A stretch of DNA of 64,000 nt, from contig NZ_CP081297.1 of assembly GCF_019711355.1 (NCBI RefSeq), forward strand, positions 1,612,001 through 1,676,000. Reading direction: 5' to 3'. The translations under genes and the position numbers were made by a program. This DNA comes from Qipengyuania psychrotolerans. Its GTDB lineage: Bacteria > Pseudomonadota > Alphaproteobacteria > Sphingomonadales > Sphingomonadaceae. The notes under the pieces are model-generated. The model was not told the origin of the DNA. It saw only the letters and a list, made by a program, of their open reading frames with translations, and made no database searches. How positions within the stretch are numbered: the first letter of the stretch is position 1; each line of letters begins with the position of its first letter. Positions 35,834 through 44,990 of this stretch are shown here, piece after piece.

Positions 35834-35920
35834 GGAGCCGAGCGACCCGCCGCAATTCACCTGGGCTGCTTCCTTCCGGACCTGACCCGGTGAGCGAACG
35901 CAAACGTCCACCCGACTCCC
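35834..35920 (-). ncRNA. ffs: Signal recognition particle RNA (small bacterial 4.5S type)
   Basis: The minus strand holds the conserved SRP domain IV core GGTCAGGTCCGGAAGGAAGC with AGCAGCC after it, the Ffh-binding region. Flanking arms starting GGGAGTCGGGTGG and ending GTCGCTCGGCTCC pair over about 13 positions with G-U pairs, followed by a T-rich stretch (CCTTTATTTT). The ends are set from the helix and may be off by several bases. Confidence 0.92.
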
Positions 35921-36003
35921 GGCGCGCCATATGGAGATGCTTGCCCTGCTTGGCAAGGCCCGGCTTTCCCGATACGCCTGATGCCATTCTCGGGGGAGAA
36001 AAC

Positions 36004-36483
36004 ATGAAAAAATCGATTTGCTTCGCGATTGGGCTGATACTCGCTTCCGCCCTGCCGGCTGCCGCCGCCGAAGAACGCCCTTACTTTGGCAATGACGATT
36101 CGGAATTTGCGAGGGATGGGGAATGCGATGACGTGCGCTTCGTGGGAGAAGGCATGGCGGATGCGCTTATGACCGATTCAATCGGGCGGGATGCAGCAGA
36201 CTGCCGTGCCGCGTTCGATGCCGGGAAAGTCACGGCCAACCCCATGTTCGATGAACCAGCCGCAGGGGTAAACTACGCTTACGGAGACGATGCGTCGCAA
36301 TTCGCCGGTGACGGAAGGTGCGATGATATCCGTTTCACAGGTTTGTATGCCAGCGAGACTATCTTCCTTGCAGAAGATATCGGCCATGATGCCAGCGATT
36401 GCCGCGCCGCAGTGGCAGCAGGCAATGCCCATTGGCAGGCCAATGAGCATGAATTTGTTTTTGGAGAGGATGCAGCCAGCTAA
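36004..36483 (+). CDS. Secreted protein with two CDD-type repeats, unknown function
   Basis: 159 residues. A signal peptide (about 1-21, ending AAAAEE) is followed by two copies of a roughly 55-residue unit: FGNDDSEFARDGECDDVRF...DAADCRAA and YGDDASQFAGDGRCDDIRF...DASDCRAA. Each copy has two cysteines that could form a disulfide and is very Asp-rich, which suggests metal (calcium) binding. The same DGxCDDxRF unit is known to me from other alphaproteobacterial exported proteins without an assigned role. The ATG follows GGGGGAGAAAAC, a good ribosome-binding site. No partner gene is adjacent. Confidence 0.85.
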   Translation: MKKSICFAIGLILASALPAAAAEERPYFGNDDSEFARDGECDDVRFVGEGMADALMTDSIGRDAADCRAAFDAGKVTANPMFDEPAAGVNYAYGDDASQFAGDGRCDDIRFTGLYASETIFLAEDIGHDASDCRAAVAAGNAHWQANEHEFVFGEDAAS

Positions 36484-36495
36484 AGCTGGCAAGCG

Positions 36496-36774
36496 CTACC
36501 TGAAATTGTCGGCATAGGCCTGCAAGTGCAGGCTCTTGGGCGGCGTTGCGTGAACGCGTGCGGTGATGCCGTATTTGTCGGCATAGGCCTTGGCTGCATC
36601 CTTGCTCGGAAACTTGAGCTGGACCTGCGCCTGCGTATCGCCGCTGCCCGTCCAGCCCATGAGCGGGTCTGCCCTGCGCGCTTCGGACTGCTCGAATTCG
36701 AGCACCCATTCGTCAACGCGGGCCTTGCCCGACTGCATCGCGCTTTTCGCTTGCTGGTAAATACGTGCTGCCAT
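36496..36774 (-). CDS. NDUFS4-like complex I accessory subunit (ETC complex I subunit region)
   Basis: 92 residues of the ETC_C1_NDUFA4/NDUFS4 family. The segment MGWTGSGDTQAQVQLKFPSK followed by DAAKAYADKYG matches the conserved core of the 18-kDa accessory subunit of mitochondrial complex I. In alphaproteobacteria it is an accessory subunit of NADH:quinone oxidoreductase. It is encoded alone here, away from any nuo genes, 16 bp from hrpB. Confidence 0.92.
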   Translation of the reverse strand: MAARIYQQAKSAMQSGKARVDEWVLEFEQSEARRADPLMGWTGSGDTQAQVQLKFPSKDAAKAYADKYGITARVHATPPKSLHLQAYADNFR

Positions 36775-36790
36775 GGTGATGCCCTGTAAT

Positions 36791-39220
36791 TCAGCCTCCG
36801 CCTTTTGAAAAGGCGTTCTTGGTCTTCAAACTGGGCTTTTCCTTCCACGGCTCGTCAGGCCAGCGATGCTTGGGGTAGCGGCCCTTCATGTCCTTGCGCA
36901 CATCGGACCAGCTTCCCCGCCAGAAACCGGGCAAATCACGGGTCGACTGGATTGGGCGGCCCGCCGGACTAGTGAGCTTGAGCAGCAACGGCGTTTTGCC
37001 GACCATGGGATGCCGCTCGAGCCCGAACAGGGCCTGCACGCGCACTTCCACACTCGGCGCATCGTCGCCGGTGTAATCTATCGGGTGGGTAGTTCCGGCC
37101 GGTGAAGTAAACTCGCGCGGAGCCTCCTTGTCGAGCAACTGACGCGTGTCCCAGTCGAGCAAGCCAAGCAGCGCCTCCACCAGCTTCCCCTTTGGCACAG
37201 CCAGATCGCGCCTGTTGGCCAAGAGCGGAGCGAGCCACACATCGGCAGACGCTGCCAGTGCATCATCCTCGAAAGCGTCGATACCGGCGTAGCGGGCACG
37301 CGCGCCCAATTCGCCAGGCACAAGCTTTGCCGGGCTTTCCAAGGCTTTTTCCACAAGGCTGTCCACAATCGCCTGTTCGTCAGGTGCGGGATCTGGCCCG
37401 CTCGCCAATGTAATCGCGCCGAGCCTGCGCTCCAGCCGCGCTTCGATCCGGTCCGCCTTCCAGCGAAGGATGGATTTGCGTTCAATCCGCTCACCCAGCC
37501 ATTGCTCCAGATCGGTCTCCTCCAGCGCTATCGCGGACGTGATGCGGGCGCTCTTGGCCTGCCCCTGGGCATCACCGATGACGAGATATTGCGCACGGGC
37601 CAAGGGGGAGACCGGGTCCAGCATGAAGCCCCGGCCACCAGCCGAAATCCAGCTTTCGCCGCTTGCATCGCGGCGTTTTGCGATGAATTCCGGGCGTCCC
37701 GCTGCCAGCATTATGGCTGGTGGAGGATTTTCTCCTCTCCCGCCCGCTTCGACCAGTGACGCGGCCCGATCTGCCCATCGCCCCGCCAGTTTTCGGCTCG
37801 CTTCCGCCCGCTGCCCGCGATCACTGTTCCAGCGCTGCAAGCGTGCCTCAAGGTCTTCGCTCCGCCCGCCAAGCCCGCGTTCCTGAAGCAGCAATGCAAT
37901 CTTCGCCGCTATGCTGTGTACACCGTGTTCTGCGCCAAACAGCAACATGGCCGCTGACGCTGGGTCGAGCGGGAGACGGGCAAGCAGTTCGCCCCGGCTT
38001 GTGATGCACCCCTTAGCATCAAGGGCGTGCAAAGCCTGCAAAGTGGTGCGCGCGGCCGCAACAGAAGCGGGCGGCGGCGGGTCGAGCCATTGGAGGTCGG
38101 CGGGTTCGGACGAACCCCATTTCGCCAGCGTGAGGACCAAAGGCGCAAGGTCAGCCGTTTCCATCTCCGGCGGATCGAATGCGGGGCGGCCTGCATGGCC
38201 GCCCTCTTCCCACAAGCGATAGGCGGTGCCGGGTCCTTGGCGTGCAGCTCTCCCGGCACGCTGCGCTGCGGCGGCCTGGCTGGCGCGATGGGTGACAAGA
38301 TGCGTAGTGCCCGCTGCCCGGTCGAACTCGGCGCGCCGGGCAAAGCCTGCATCGACCACGACGGAAACCCCGTCCAATGTAAGTGAGGTTTCCGCAATCG
38401 CAGTCGCCAGCACGATGCGCCTGCGCCCTTGGGGATCACGCCGGATTGCTGCGCGCTGCTCGGCTGGCTGCACTTGGCCATGCAGCGGCAGGATTAGCGC
38501 ATTCGGGAGCCGCCCCTCAAGAAGTTCGCGCGTCCGCTCAATCTCCCCTACTCCCGGCAGGAATGCGAGAATATCACCCTCTTCGTTGCGCCATGCCTGA
38601 GAAATGGCAGACGCCATGGCGTCTTCCACCCGCTCTTGCGGCGAGGAACCAAGCCACACGGTGCTGAGCGGATGCGCTCTGCCCTCGCTTTCGATCACCG
38701 GGGCATCCTCGCCGATCAGGGAGGCAAAACGCGCCCCGTCAATGGTCGCAGACATGACCACTACACGCAGGTCTTCGCGCAGCACGGATTGGCTTTCCAG
38801 CGCCAGCGCCAGTCCCAAATCGCTGTCGAGATGGCGCTCATGCGCTTCATCGAACAGCACGGCGGAAACCCCGGCAAGTTCCGGATCATCCAGGATCATA
38901 TTGACGAAAATCGCTTCGGTTACGACGAGCACCCGGGTTTTTGACGAGCGTTTGCTGTCGAGCCGGGTCAGGTAGCCGATCGTCTCCCCCGGCTTTTCGC
39001 CTCGCATTTGTGCCATCCGCTCGGCTGCGGCACGCGCCGCCACCCGCCGAGGGGAGGTCAGAATGATTGTGCCGCTACACCATGGCTCTTCCAGCAATGC
39101 CGGGGCAACGGCAGTGGTTTTGCCCGCCCCCGGGGGAGCGAGCAGCACCGCGCCTTGCTGGCCGCGGAGTCTGGCGGCAAGTTCTGGCAATACTTCATGG
39201 ATGGGCAGGCGTTCATTCAC
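36791..39220 (-). CDS. hrpB: ATP-dependent DEAH-box helicase HrpB
   Basis: About 809 residues from a GTG at 39220 preceded by AAAAGG. The open frame extends upstream, but the typical HrpB N-terminus LPIHEVLPELAARLRGQQ begins here. Helicase motifs are APPGAGKTT (I), DEAHER (II), SATID (III) and AQRAGRAARQGPGTAYRL (VI), followed by the HA2 and HrpB C-terminal domains ending in the family-typical YPKHRWPDEPW. The RNA substrate in bacteria is not established. Confidence 0.95.
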   Translation of the reverse strand: MNERLPIHEVLPELAARLRGQQGAVLLAPPGAGKTTAVAPALLEEPWCSGTIILTSPRRVAARAAAERMAQMRGEKPGETIGYLTRLDSKRSSKTRVLVVTEAIFVNMILDDPELAGVSAVLFDEAHERHLDSDLGLALALESQSVLREDLRVVVMSATIDGARFASLIGEDAPVIESEGRAHPLSTVWLGSSPQERVEDAMASAISQAWRNEEGDILAFLPGVGEIERTRELLEGRLPNALILPLHGQVQPAEQRAAIRRDPQGRRRIVLATAIAETSLTLDGVSVVVDAGFARRAEFDRAAGTTHLVTHRASQAAAAQRAGRAARQGPGTAYRLWEEGGHAGRPAFDPPEMETADLAPLVLTLAKWGSSEPADLQWLDPPPPASVAAARTTLQALHALDAKGCITSRGELLARLPLDPASAAMLLFGAEHGVHSIAAKIALLLQERGLGGRSEDLEARLQRWNSDRGQRAEASRKLAGRWADRAASLVEAGGRGENPPPAIMLAAGRPEFIAKRRDASGESWISAGGRGFMLDPVSPLARAQYLVIGDAQGQAKSARITSAIALEETDLEQWLGERIERKSILRWKADRIEARLERRLGAITLASGPDPAPDEQAIVDSLVEKALESPAKLVPGELGARARYAGIDAFEDDALAASADVWLAPLLANRRDLAVPKGKLVEALLGLLDWDTRQLLDKEAPREFTSPAGTTHPIDYTGDDAPSVEVRVQALFGLERHPMVGKTPLLLKLTSPAGRPIQSTRDLPGFWRGSWSDVRKDMKGRYPKHRWPDEPWKEKPSLKTKNAFSKGGG

Positions 39221-39437
39221 GTGCCACCTTTTGCACAAGCGCGCGCGATGTGCAGCCCCCTGTGCCTGCAATCCACCTAACCGTCTGAAATGAGGCTTCT
39301 CTTATTGGTTATTGGTGGATGGACCTGTGGATCGCTAAGTTTGCGCCACTTGCGCCGTTTCAACACGCGCTGGGGAGGGTTCGCGATGGTCTGACCTGAT
39401 AAAGGTCTGATCCCGATCACGCAAACGGGAGTACAAT

Positions 39438-40241
39438 ATGAGAAAGATGATGACCGCATTTGCAGCGGTGACCCTTACCGTAGGCTTGGGTGCCTGCAGC
39501 GAAACGCCGGAAACAGAAGCAGCAGCCGAAACAGGATCGATCGCTGGTGAATGGAAAGCCAACGTCGATTCCGCCAATTTCGAAAACGACAATCGGAACT
39601 GGGTGCTGGCCGATGGCGAGTACCAGTGTAACAGCTGCACGCCTCCATATGGTTTCACCGCGAACGGCGAATGGCAGACTGTCGAACGTCCGGGTGTGGA
39701 CAGCCAGAAACTGGAAATCATCGACGACAACACCGTGAAGTTTGCAAGCCGTCTGGGCGATAAAGAACTTGGCAGCTCCACCCTCACCATCAGCGAGGAC
39801 GGGCAGTCGGCAACAATCGATTACACCGATCTCAGCGGCGATACGCCAGTCAACGGCCAAACCATGTTTACGCGCACTGCAGCGGGCCCCGAAGGCTCGC
39901 ACGCAATGTCCGGCGAATGGACCGTTTCGGACATCGGCAACATCGATGATGCAGGGCTGATGTTCTCGTTTGCGCTTGATGGCGACACCATCACCAGTTC
40001 CGGAAATGGCAGCGGCTATACGGCCGCCCTTGGCGGCGAACCTGTCGCGGTCGAAGGCAGCAATTCCAACACCATGGTTGCAGTCGAAAAAACCGGCGCG
40101 AACAGTTACCGCGAAACCTACTCCCGCGATGGCGAAACGCTGAGCACGACCGAAATGGTTGTGGAAGGTGACACGATCTCGGCGACGTCGACCGACGCAC
40201 GCGATGGAAGCAAGGTCACCTGGACCGCTTCACGTCAGTAA
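39438..40241 (+). CDS. Putative lipoprotein, unknown function
   Basis: 267 residues with a lipobox at VGLGAC (Cys about 20) and an acidic, Ala-rich linker. The mature part has repeated beta-strand character (for example GEWKANVDSANF, SGEWTVSDIGNID) and is rich in Asn, Asp, Thr and Gly, with one Cys pair in YQCNSCTPPYG. The two similar GEW segments hint at two lipocalin-like or beta-barrel units. An ACGGGAG ribosome-binding site precedes the ATG. It is transcribed divergently from hrpB. I do not recognise a named family. Confidence 0.82.
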   Translation: MRKMMTAFAAVTLTVGLGACSETPETEAAAETGSIAGEWKANVDSANFENDNRNWVLADGEYQCNSCTPPYGFTANGEWQTVERPGVDSQKLEIIDDNTVKFASRLGDKELGSSTLTISEDGQSATIDYTDLSGDTPVNGQTMFTRTAAGPEGSHAMSGEWTVSDIGNIDDAGLMFSFALDGDTITSSGNGSGYTAALGGEPVAVEGSNSNTMVAVEKTGANSYRETYSRDGETLSTTEMVVEGDTISATSTDARDGSKVTWTASRQ

Positions 40242-40250
40242 ATCTGAATT

Positions 40251-40279
40251 TCTCCGGCCTCGCCCAGCGGGGTCGGAGA
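40251..40279. terminator. Hairpin between converging genes, no clear U-tract
   Basis: TCTCCGGCC (40251-40259) pairs with GGTCGGAGA (40271-40279) over 9 bp including one G-T pair. It lies between the lipoprotein gene (+) and the polyprenyl synthase gene (-). A termination role is plausible but lacks a strong U-run. Confidence 0.4.
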
Positions 40280-40285
40280 CTTACC

Positions 40286-41302
40286 TTAGTGCCCGCGTGA
40301 CACTGCGAACAAGGCCGCCTGCGCCATCGCCTGACGGGCTTTCCCATCCGGAAAAATCGACAATGCATCAATCGCGCGCTGCGCGAAGTGGCGGGCTCTC
40401 GCCCGGGTATCGGCGACAGCATTGTGTTTACCGATGAGGCGGATTGCTTCTGCGAGGTCTTCATCCCCGCAGCGAAAACCTGCAATTGCAGCTTTCCAGA
40501 ACGCCCGCTCTTCTTCGTCGCCGCGTGCGAAGGCGAGGATGACGGGCAGCGTCATCTTGCCTTCACGAAAATCGTCGCCCTGGTCCTTGCCCATCTTTGC
40601 TGCATCGGAATCGTAATCCAGCGCATCGTCCACCAGCTGAAATGCAACCCCGAGGTTGCGACCGTATTCATCGAGCGCCTGTTCTTCCTTTTCGCCGCAT
40701 TCCGCCACGACCGCAGCGATCCGGCTCGCGGCCGCGAACAGGGCAGCGGTCTTGGCGCGGATGATGTGCAGATAGCGTTCTTCGCTCGTGTCGATCTTGC
40801 GCTGCGCTGTCAGCTGGTCAACTTCGCCTTCGGCAATGATTGCGCTGGCGCCGGACAGGATCTTCAAGACCTTCAGGCTGCCATCTTCGGTCATCAACTC
40901 GAACGACCGGCTGAAAAGGAAATCGCCCACGAGCACAGTCGCAGGATTGCCGAAAATGATGTTGGCCGCCGCTTTGCCCCGGCGCAGGTCACTGCCATCG
41001 ACAACATCGTCATGCAGAAGCGTGGCAGTGTGAATGAACTCGACAGCTGCTGCCAGCTTGTAGTGGCGCGTTCCGCTGTATCCCACCAAGTCAGCACCGG
41101 CGAGCGTTAGCATGGGGCGCAGGCGTTTCCCGCCGCCCGAAATCAGATGGCCTGCAAGCGCCGGGATCAGCGGGACTTCGCTTTGCATCCGGTCGAGGAT
41201 GACCTGGTTGACCTGATTCATGCCCGATGCGGTCAATTCCAGCATCGGATCAATCGAAGGCTCCGGGCCCTTGCGCGGCAGAGGTACGATATCGGCTGTC
41301 AT
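40286..41302 (-). CDS. ispB: Trans-polyprenyl diphosphate synthase (octaprenyl/decaprenyl type)
   Basis: 338 residues from the ATG at 41302. Makes the long isoprenoid tail of ubiquinone. The first Asp-rich motif is LLHDDVVDGSDLRRG, the second is LVDDALDYDSDAAKMGKD, and GGGKRLRPML binds the substrate. The small residues before the first motif favour a long-chain product; in sphingomonads this would be the ubiquinone-10 side chain. It is divergent from the chorismate mutase gene across 67 bp. Confidence 0.92.
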   Translation of the reverse strand: MTADIVPLPRKGPEPSIDPMLELTASGMNQVNQVILDRMQSEVPLIPALAGHLISGGGKRLRPMLTLAGADLVGYSGTRHYKLAAAVEFIHTATLLHDDVVDGSDLRRGKAAANIIFGNPATVLVGDFLFSRSFELMTEDGSLKVLKILSGASAIIAEGEVDQLTAQRKIDTSEERYLHIIRAKTAALFAAASRIAAVVAECGEKEEQALDEYGRNLGVAFQLVDDALDYDSDAAKMGKDQGDDFREGKMTLPVILAFARGDEEERAFWKAAIAGFRCGDEDLAEAIRLIGKHNAVADTRARARHFAQRAIDALSIFPDGKARQAMAQAALFAVSRGH

Positions 41303-41369
41303 TACAGCTTGGCCATGCGCTGCACTTGCTTTCTTGGCAAGGCCGGAATTGGTGATACCTTGGCAAGTG

Positions 41370-41690
41370 ATGACGCAACCAGCGCAACCTTCCCCCGACC
41401 ACGCCACCGCCGAAGACTCGGTCCTGGCCGGCTTTCGCAAAAGCATTGATAATATCGATGCCGCAATCGTGCACATGTTGGCCGAGAGATTTCGGATCAC
41501 TCAGGCCGTTGGCGAATACAAGGCCAAGGTTACCTTGCCGCCCGCCGACCCGGCGCGTGAACAGGCGCAGATAGCCCGACTGAGAAGGCTTGCTGAAGAG
41601 AGCGAGCTGGACCCGGAGTTCAGCGAAAAATTCCTGCGCTTCATCATCGACGAAGTAATCCGCCACCACGAGCAGGCGCGCGATGGCTAA
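41370..41690 (+). CDS. Chorismate mutase (AroQ class)
   Basis: 106-residue all-helical chorismate mutase converting chorismate to prephenate in Phe/Tyr synthesis. The sequence contains LAGFRKSIDNIDAAIVHMLAERFRI with the Arg and Lys/Glu spacing of AroQ enzymes, then VGEYKAKVTLPPADPAREQ and a C-terminal helix ending IIDEVIRHHEQ. Mono-functional. The ATG at 41370 is preferred. The 3' end overlaps the converging histidine kinase by 4 bp. Confidence 0.92.
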   Translation: MTQPAQPSPDHATAEDSVLAGFRKSIDNIDAAIVHMLAERFRITQAVGEYKAKVTLPPADPAREQAQIARLRRLAEESELDPEFSEKFLRFIIDEVIRHHEQARDG

Positions 41691-43195
41691 CCCGCTCGCG
41701 GCAGGCTGAGTTTTACCAGCAGTCCGCCAAGGTCTTCGCTTTCATCGAGTTCGACCGTGCCGCCGTAAATTTCCGCGACATCGCGCACGATTGCCAGGCC
41801 CAGACCGGTCCCCGGCTTGCCCGTGTCCAGCCGTGCACCGCGGTCAAATATGCGCGAACGCTCGCTTTCGGGGATGCCCATCCCGTCATCTTCGACCCAG
41901 ATGGTACAAAGGTCCTCTTCCGGCGCAGCGTCGATGGTCACAAAGACACTGCCCCCGCCATACTTGGCTGCGTTCTCGATAAGATTGCCGAGAATTTCGT
42001 CGAGATCCTGTCGCTCTACCGAGACCACCGCGGATTTGTTTCCGTCGAGGTCGAAGCGCGTGTCTTCGTAAATGCGGGTCACTGCGCGAAGGACGCTTTC
42101 CGCGCTGGGCCAGACATCGGCCCGCGAATGCCCGGACGCCCTCCTGCCGACAGCGCGGGCACGAGCGAGGTGGTGCTCGACATGGCGCTGCATTGTCTTG
42201 GTTTCGCGGCAGACGAGTTCGGAAAGCTGGGGATCATGAGCGGTTGCCGCGTTGGTAAGGACCGTCAGCGGGGTCTTCAAGGCATGGGCCAGGTTGCCTG
42301 CGTGCATCCGCGCTTCTTCAGCCTGCTTTTCGCTGTGAGCCAGCAGGCCGTTGATTTCCTCTACCAGTGGTTCGACTTCCAGAGGCAGCGGTTCGTCAAT
42401 GCTATTGGCCCCTTGGGAGCGCATCGACTGGATGGCAGCCCGGACCCGGCGTAGCGGTGACAGGCCGTACCAGCTTTGCAGGACCGCCATGACGAGCAAA
42501 CCAAGGCCTAGCGCGGCGAAGCTCCACACGAGGATCGCGCGAATACGCGATATCTGGAAATCCAGTTCCTCGCGGGCAGAGGCAACCGCAAAGGTCCATC
42601 GTGCATCGCTATCCGGCAAGATAACACTGCGTTCGACCATTCTGAGCGGCTCGCCGTCGAACTGCTCGCTGTCATAGAAATGCGGCTCGTTGTCGAAATG
42701 GTCCTGCTGGAGTTTGAGCGGTGTATCCCACAGCGAATTCGACAATTCGGGCTCCAGCGAATCTGAGGCGTAACCTTCCTGTCCCTCGGCACTGATTTGA
42801 TAATAGAGGCCGCTGTTCGGCTCGAGGAAGCGGGGTTCACCGATTGGCCGGTTGAAATAAACCTCACCGTCCGGCCCGATTTCGGCAACCACCAGCATTG
42901 CGTTGAGCAGGTACTCTAGCTGGTCGTCGAAGTTCTTCTCGACCATCCGCGTCAGTGTCCGATCGAGCGCGAAGCCGCCACCGACCAGCAACACCGATAT
43001 CCACACCGCAGCGATCGCCATCATGCGATTGGCAAGGCTGCGGCGCGGCGTGCCGTGTTTGATCTTGTCAGGCACCGCTACAGGCGCGCGCGCATCGGCG
43101 GGCGGATCATCCACCGCCGCGCGCGCATCGTCTGCCTGAGTTTCCTCAGGCTCGCGGTGCGTCGGCGGGATCGTCGAGGCTGTACCCAAGTCCAC
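41687..43195 (-). CDS. Two-component sensor histidine kinase (PhoQ/EnvZ-like)
   Basis: Up to 502 residues. A polar N-terminal extension is followed by a first membrane segment (about 60-80), a periplasmic sensor region (about 85-225) and a second membrane segment (about 230-255). A HAMP domain comes next, then the H-box AHALKTPLTVL, N-box NLIENAAKYGG, G1 DDGMGIPESER and G2 GTGLGLAIVRDV. It pairs with the OmpR-type regulator directly upstream, and its periplasmic layout suits an envelope or divalent-cation signal. The first ATG overlaps the regulator gene by 50 bp; a later start is possible. Confidence 0.9.
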   Translation of the reverse strand: MDLGTASTIPPTHREPEETQADDARAAVDDPPADARAPVAVPDKIKHGTPRRSLANRMMAIAAVWISVLLVGGGFALDRTLTRMVEKNFDDQLEYLLNAMLVVAEIGPDGEVYFNRPIGEPRFLEPNSGLYYQISAEGQEGYASDSLEPELSNSLWDTPLKLQQDHFDNEPHFYDSEQFDGEPLRMVERSVILPDSDARWTFAVASAREELDFQISRIRAILVWSFAALGLGLLVMAVLQSWYGLSPLRRVRAAIQSMRSQGANSIDEPLPLEVEPLVEEINGLLAHSEKQAEEARMHAGNLAHALKTPLTVLTNAATAHDPQLSELVCRETKTMQRHVEHHLARARAVGRRASGHSRADVWPSAESVLRAVTRIYEDTRFDLDGNKSAVVSVERQDLDEILGNLIENAAKYGGGSVFVTIDAAPEEDLCTIWVEDDGMGIPESERSRIFDRGARLDTGKPGTGLGLAIVRDVAEIYGGTVELDESEDLGGLLVKLSLPRAG

Positions 43196-43823
43196 GGATC
43201 GTAGTGATTACCTCTGCGCCCAGCTTCTTGCGGATACGCGTAACGAAGACCTCGATCGTATTGGAATCGCGGTCGAAATCCTGATCGTAAATGTGTTCGA
43301 TCAGTTCGGTGCGGCTGACCACCTTGCCCTTGTGGTGCATGAGATAGCTCAGCAGCTTATATTCCTGCGCGGTCAGTTTGACCGGTTCGCCTTCCCGCGT
43401 GACGCGGCCCGAACGAGTGTCCAGGCGGACATGGCCCGCAGTCAGTTCGCTGGAGGTATTACCCGAAGCGCGGCGGATGAGCGCGCGCAGACGGGCGATC
43501 AGTTCTTCTGTCTGGAAAGGCTTGGCGAGATAATCGTCGGCACCAGCATCGAGGCCGGCGACCTTGTCGCTCCAGCTGTCGCGGGCAGTCAGTACCAGTA
43601 CGGGGAACTTGCGACCTTCCTTGCGCCACATTCCCAGCACCGTGAGACCGTCGATTTCGGGCAGCCCCAGGTCGAGAATGACGGCGTCGTAACTCTCTGT
43701 CGAGCCCAAGTAATGGCCGTCTTCGCCATCGGTCGAGAGATCGACGGCATAGCCGTTCTGTTCAAGAGTGGATTTAAGTTGCTGGCCGAGCGTAGGCTCG
43801 TCCTCGACAATCAGGATCCGCAT
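43146..43823 (-). CDS. OmpR-family response regulator
   Basis: 225 residues. The receiver domain (1-115) has acidic pocket residues in VEDEPTLG, phosphoacceptor Asp in AVILDLGLPEIDG and the conserved Lys in DYLAKPFQ. A winged-helix DNA-binding domain covers 125-220 (LIEHIYDQDFDRDSNTIEVFVTRIRKKL). It is located between a PepSY-domain gene and the histidine kinase, and closest in layout to PhoP-type systems. The stop overlaps the kinase start. Confidence 0.95.
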   Translation of the reverse strand: MRILIVEDEPTLGQQLKSTLEQNGYAVDLSTDGEDGHYLGSTESYDAVILDLGLPEIDGLTVLGMWRKEGRKFPVLVLTARDSWSDKVAGLDAGADDYLAKPFQTEELIARLRALIRRASGNTSSELTAGHVRLDTRSGRVTREGEPVKLTAQEYKLLSYLMHHKGKVVSRTELIEHIYDQDFDRDSNTIEVFVTRIRKKLGAEVITTIRGLGYSLDDPADAPRA

Positions 43824-43905
43824 GCCATTTCCGTCCTTATATCTTTGTGACGCGTGTCGTTCATGTAGATGAACGCGTCAAGGTGAACGGAGTTTCTGCG
43901 CCCGA

Positions 43906-44211
43906 TCAATTACTGCGGCGGATGACCCTGCCGTTGCGCGCATCGACGTCGACATACATCACCCGGCCATCACGGATAAATTTGAGGCGATAGGCGCGCG
44001 CTGCGGGATCATAGGCCGGACCGAGATATTCAGCACCGCGCATCGACGGCAAGATACGGGCCTCAATATCTCGGAGACTCATTGCATTGCCCGCACTCAT
44101 TTCCTTGCGTGCCTCGCCTTGTTCGGAGCGCCGCTGCGCTTCAGCTGGGGTAGCGAGAAGCGGACCGGCGATGAGGCCGATTGCGAGAAAGGATGAGATA
44201 AGGAGTTTCAT
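43906..44211 (-). CDS. Small exported PepSY-like protein
   Basis: 101 residues. A signal peptide (about 1-25, ending PAEAQ) is followed by a Glu/Arg-rich linker and a C-terminal PepSY-like beta unit (about 55-98) ending YRLKFIRDGRVMYVDVDARNGRVI. PepSY proteins of this size are often encoded next to envelope two-component systems and can modulate proteases or kinases. It lies 82 bp upstream of the response regulator on the same strand, so the three genes form a probable operon. Confidence 0.85.
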   Translation of the reverse strand: MKLLISSFLAIGLIAGPLLATPAEAQRRSEQGEARKEMSAGNAMSLRDIEARILPSMRGAEYLGPAYDPAARAYRLKFIRDGRVMYVDVDARNGRVIRRSN

Positions 44212-44273
44212 GATGCCTGTGTGACTACCTCCAAGCCATTGAACAAGGTGTGAATATGGCCGTTCTCAATGGT

Positions 44274-44990
44274 TCAGCGGGTCATCTCGTATTTTACCGT
44301 AATATTCACCGAGGTAGCGACGAGGCCGGGCTGCACCGGCGCAGAAGTATCTGCTGCCGTCTGCACAGATTCCTGACGCATCATCGGCTGCGGTGGCGCG
44401 AAACCGCTGATCGTCTCATTCACCTCCAGCAGGCGAATGTCCGCATATCCTGCCATGCGCGCATATTCGAGCGCCTGGGCGCGGCCCCTGGTCATTGCCG
44501 ATCCACGTGCTTGCGCCTTGGCAGACGTATCGTCGTCGAGGCTGAAACTGGGCCCGCTAAGGTCGGTGGCTCCTGCCGCGACCAGCGCATCAAGAACTTT
44601 GCCCGTCTCGTCGATGTCGCGCAGCGTCACGCTGACCCTGTTGCTGGCCTGATAGCCGCGAAAGATCTGCCGCTGCTGTCTTTGATCATAGTCGTAGCGG
44701 GCATTGAGATTGATGCCGGTGGTCTGGATATCACGTTCGGCGACACCCAGGGCCTTGAGCCGGTCGATAACCTTGCGCATTTCGACCGAATTGAGACGCA
44801 AGGCCTCGACGGCAGTTGACGCGTCGGTTGTGACACCGGCGCTTACGTTCACCAGATCCGGCTCTGCCTCGACCTGCTCAATCACTGACAGTTCGACGAC
44901 CGGTCCTGTTACTGCGATCTGGATTTCGGCTGCCTGTGCAGTGGTGGCAAGGCCGAGAGCGGCGAAAGCGGGTATGGAATAGCGGATCAT
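44274..44990 (-). CDS. SIMPL-domain periplasmic protein (DUF541)
   Basis: 238 residues from the ATG at 44990, which has AAAAGGAG 7 bases upstream; the ATG six codons earlier overlaps that site. A signal peptide (about 1-21) precedes the SIMPL fold, with EPDLVNVSAGVTTDASTAVEALR, ERDIQTTGINLNARYDYDQR and GATDLSGPSFSLDD as recognisable segments. Relatives are periplasmic or outer-membrane-associated and linked to oxidative stress or kinase signalling; the role is not defined. It is divergent from the amidohydrolase gene. Confidence 0.88.
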   Translation of the reverse strand: MIRYSIPAFAALGLATTAQAAEIQIAVTGPVVELSVIEQVEAEPDLVNVSAGVTTDASTAVEALRLNSVEMRKVIDRLKALGVAERDIQTTGINLNARYDYDQRQQRQIFRGYQASNRVSVTLRDIDETGKVLDALVAAGATDLSGPSFSLDDDTSAKAQARGSAMTRGRAQALEYARMAGYADIRLLEVNETISGFAPPQPMMRQESVQTAADTSAPVQPGLVATSVNITVKYEMTR

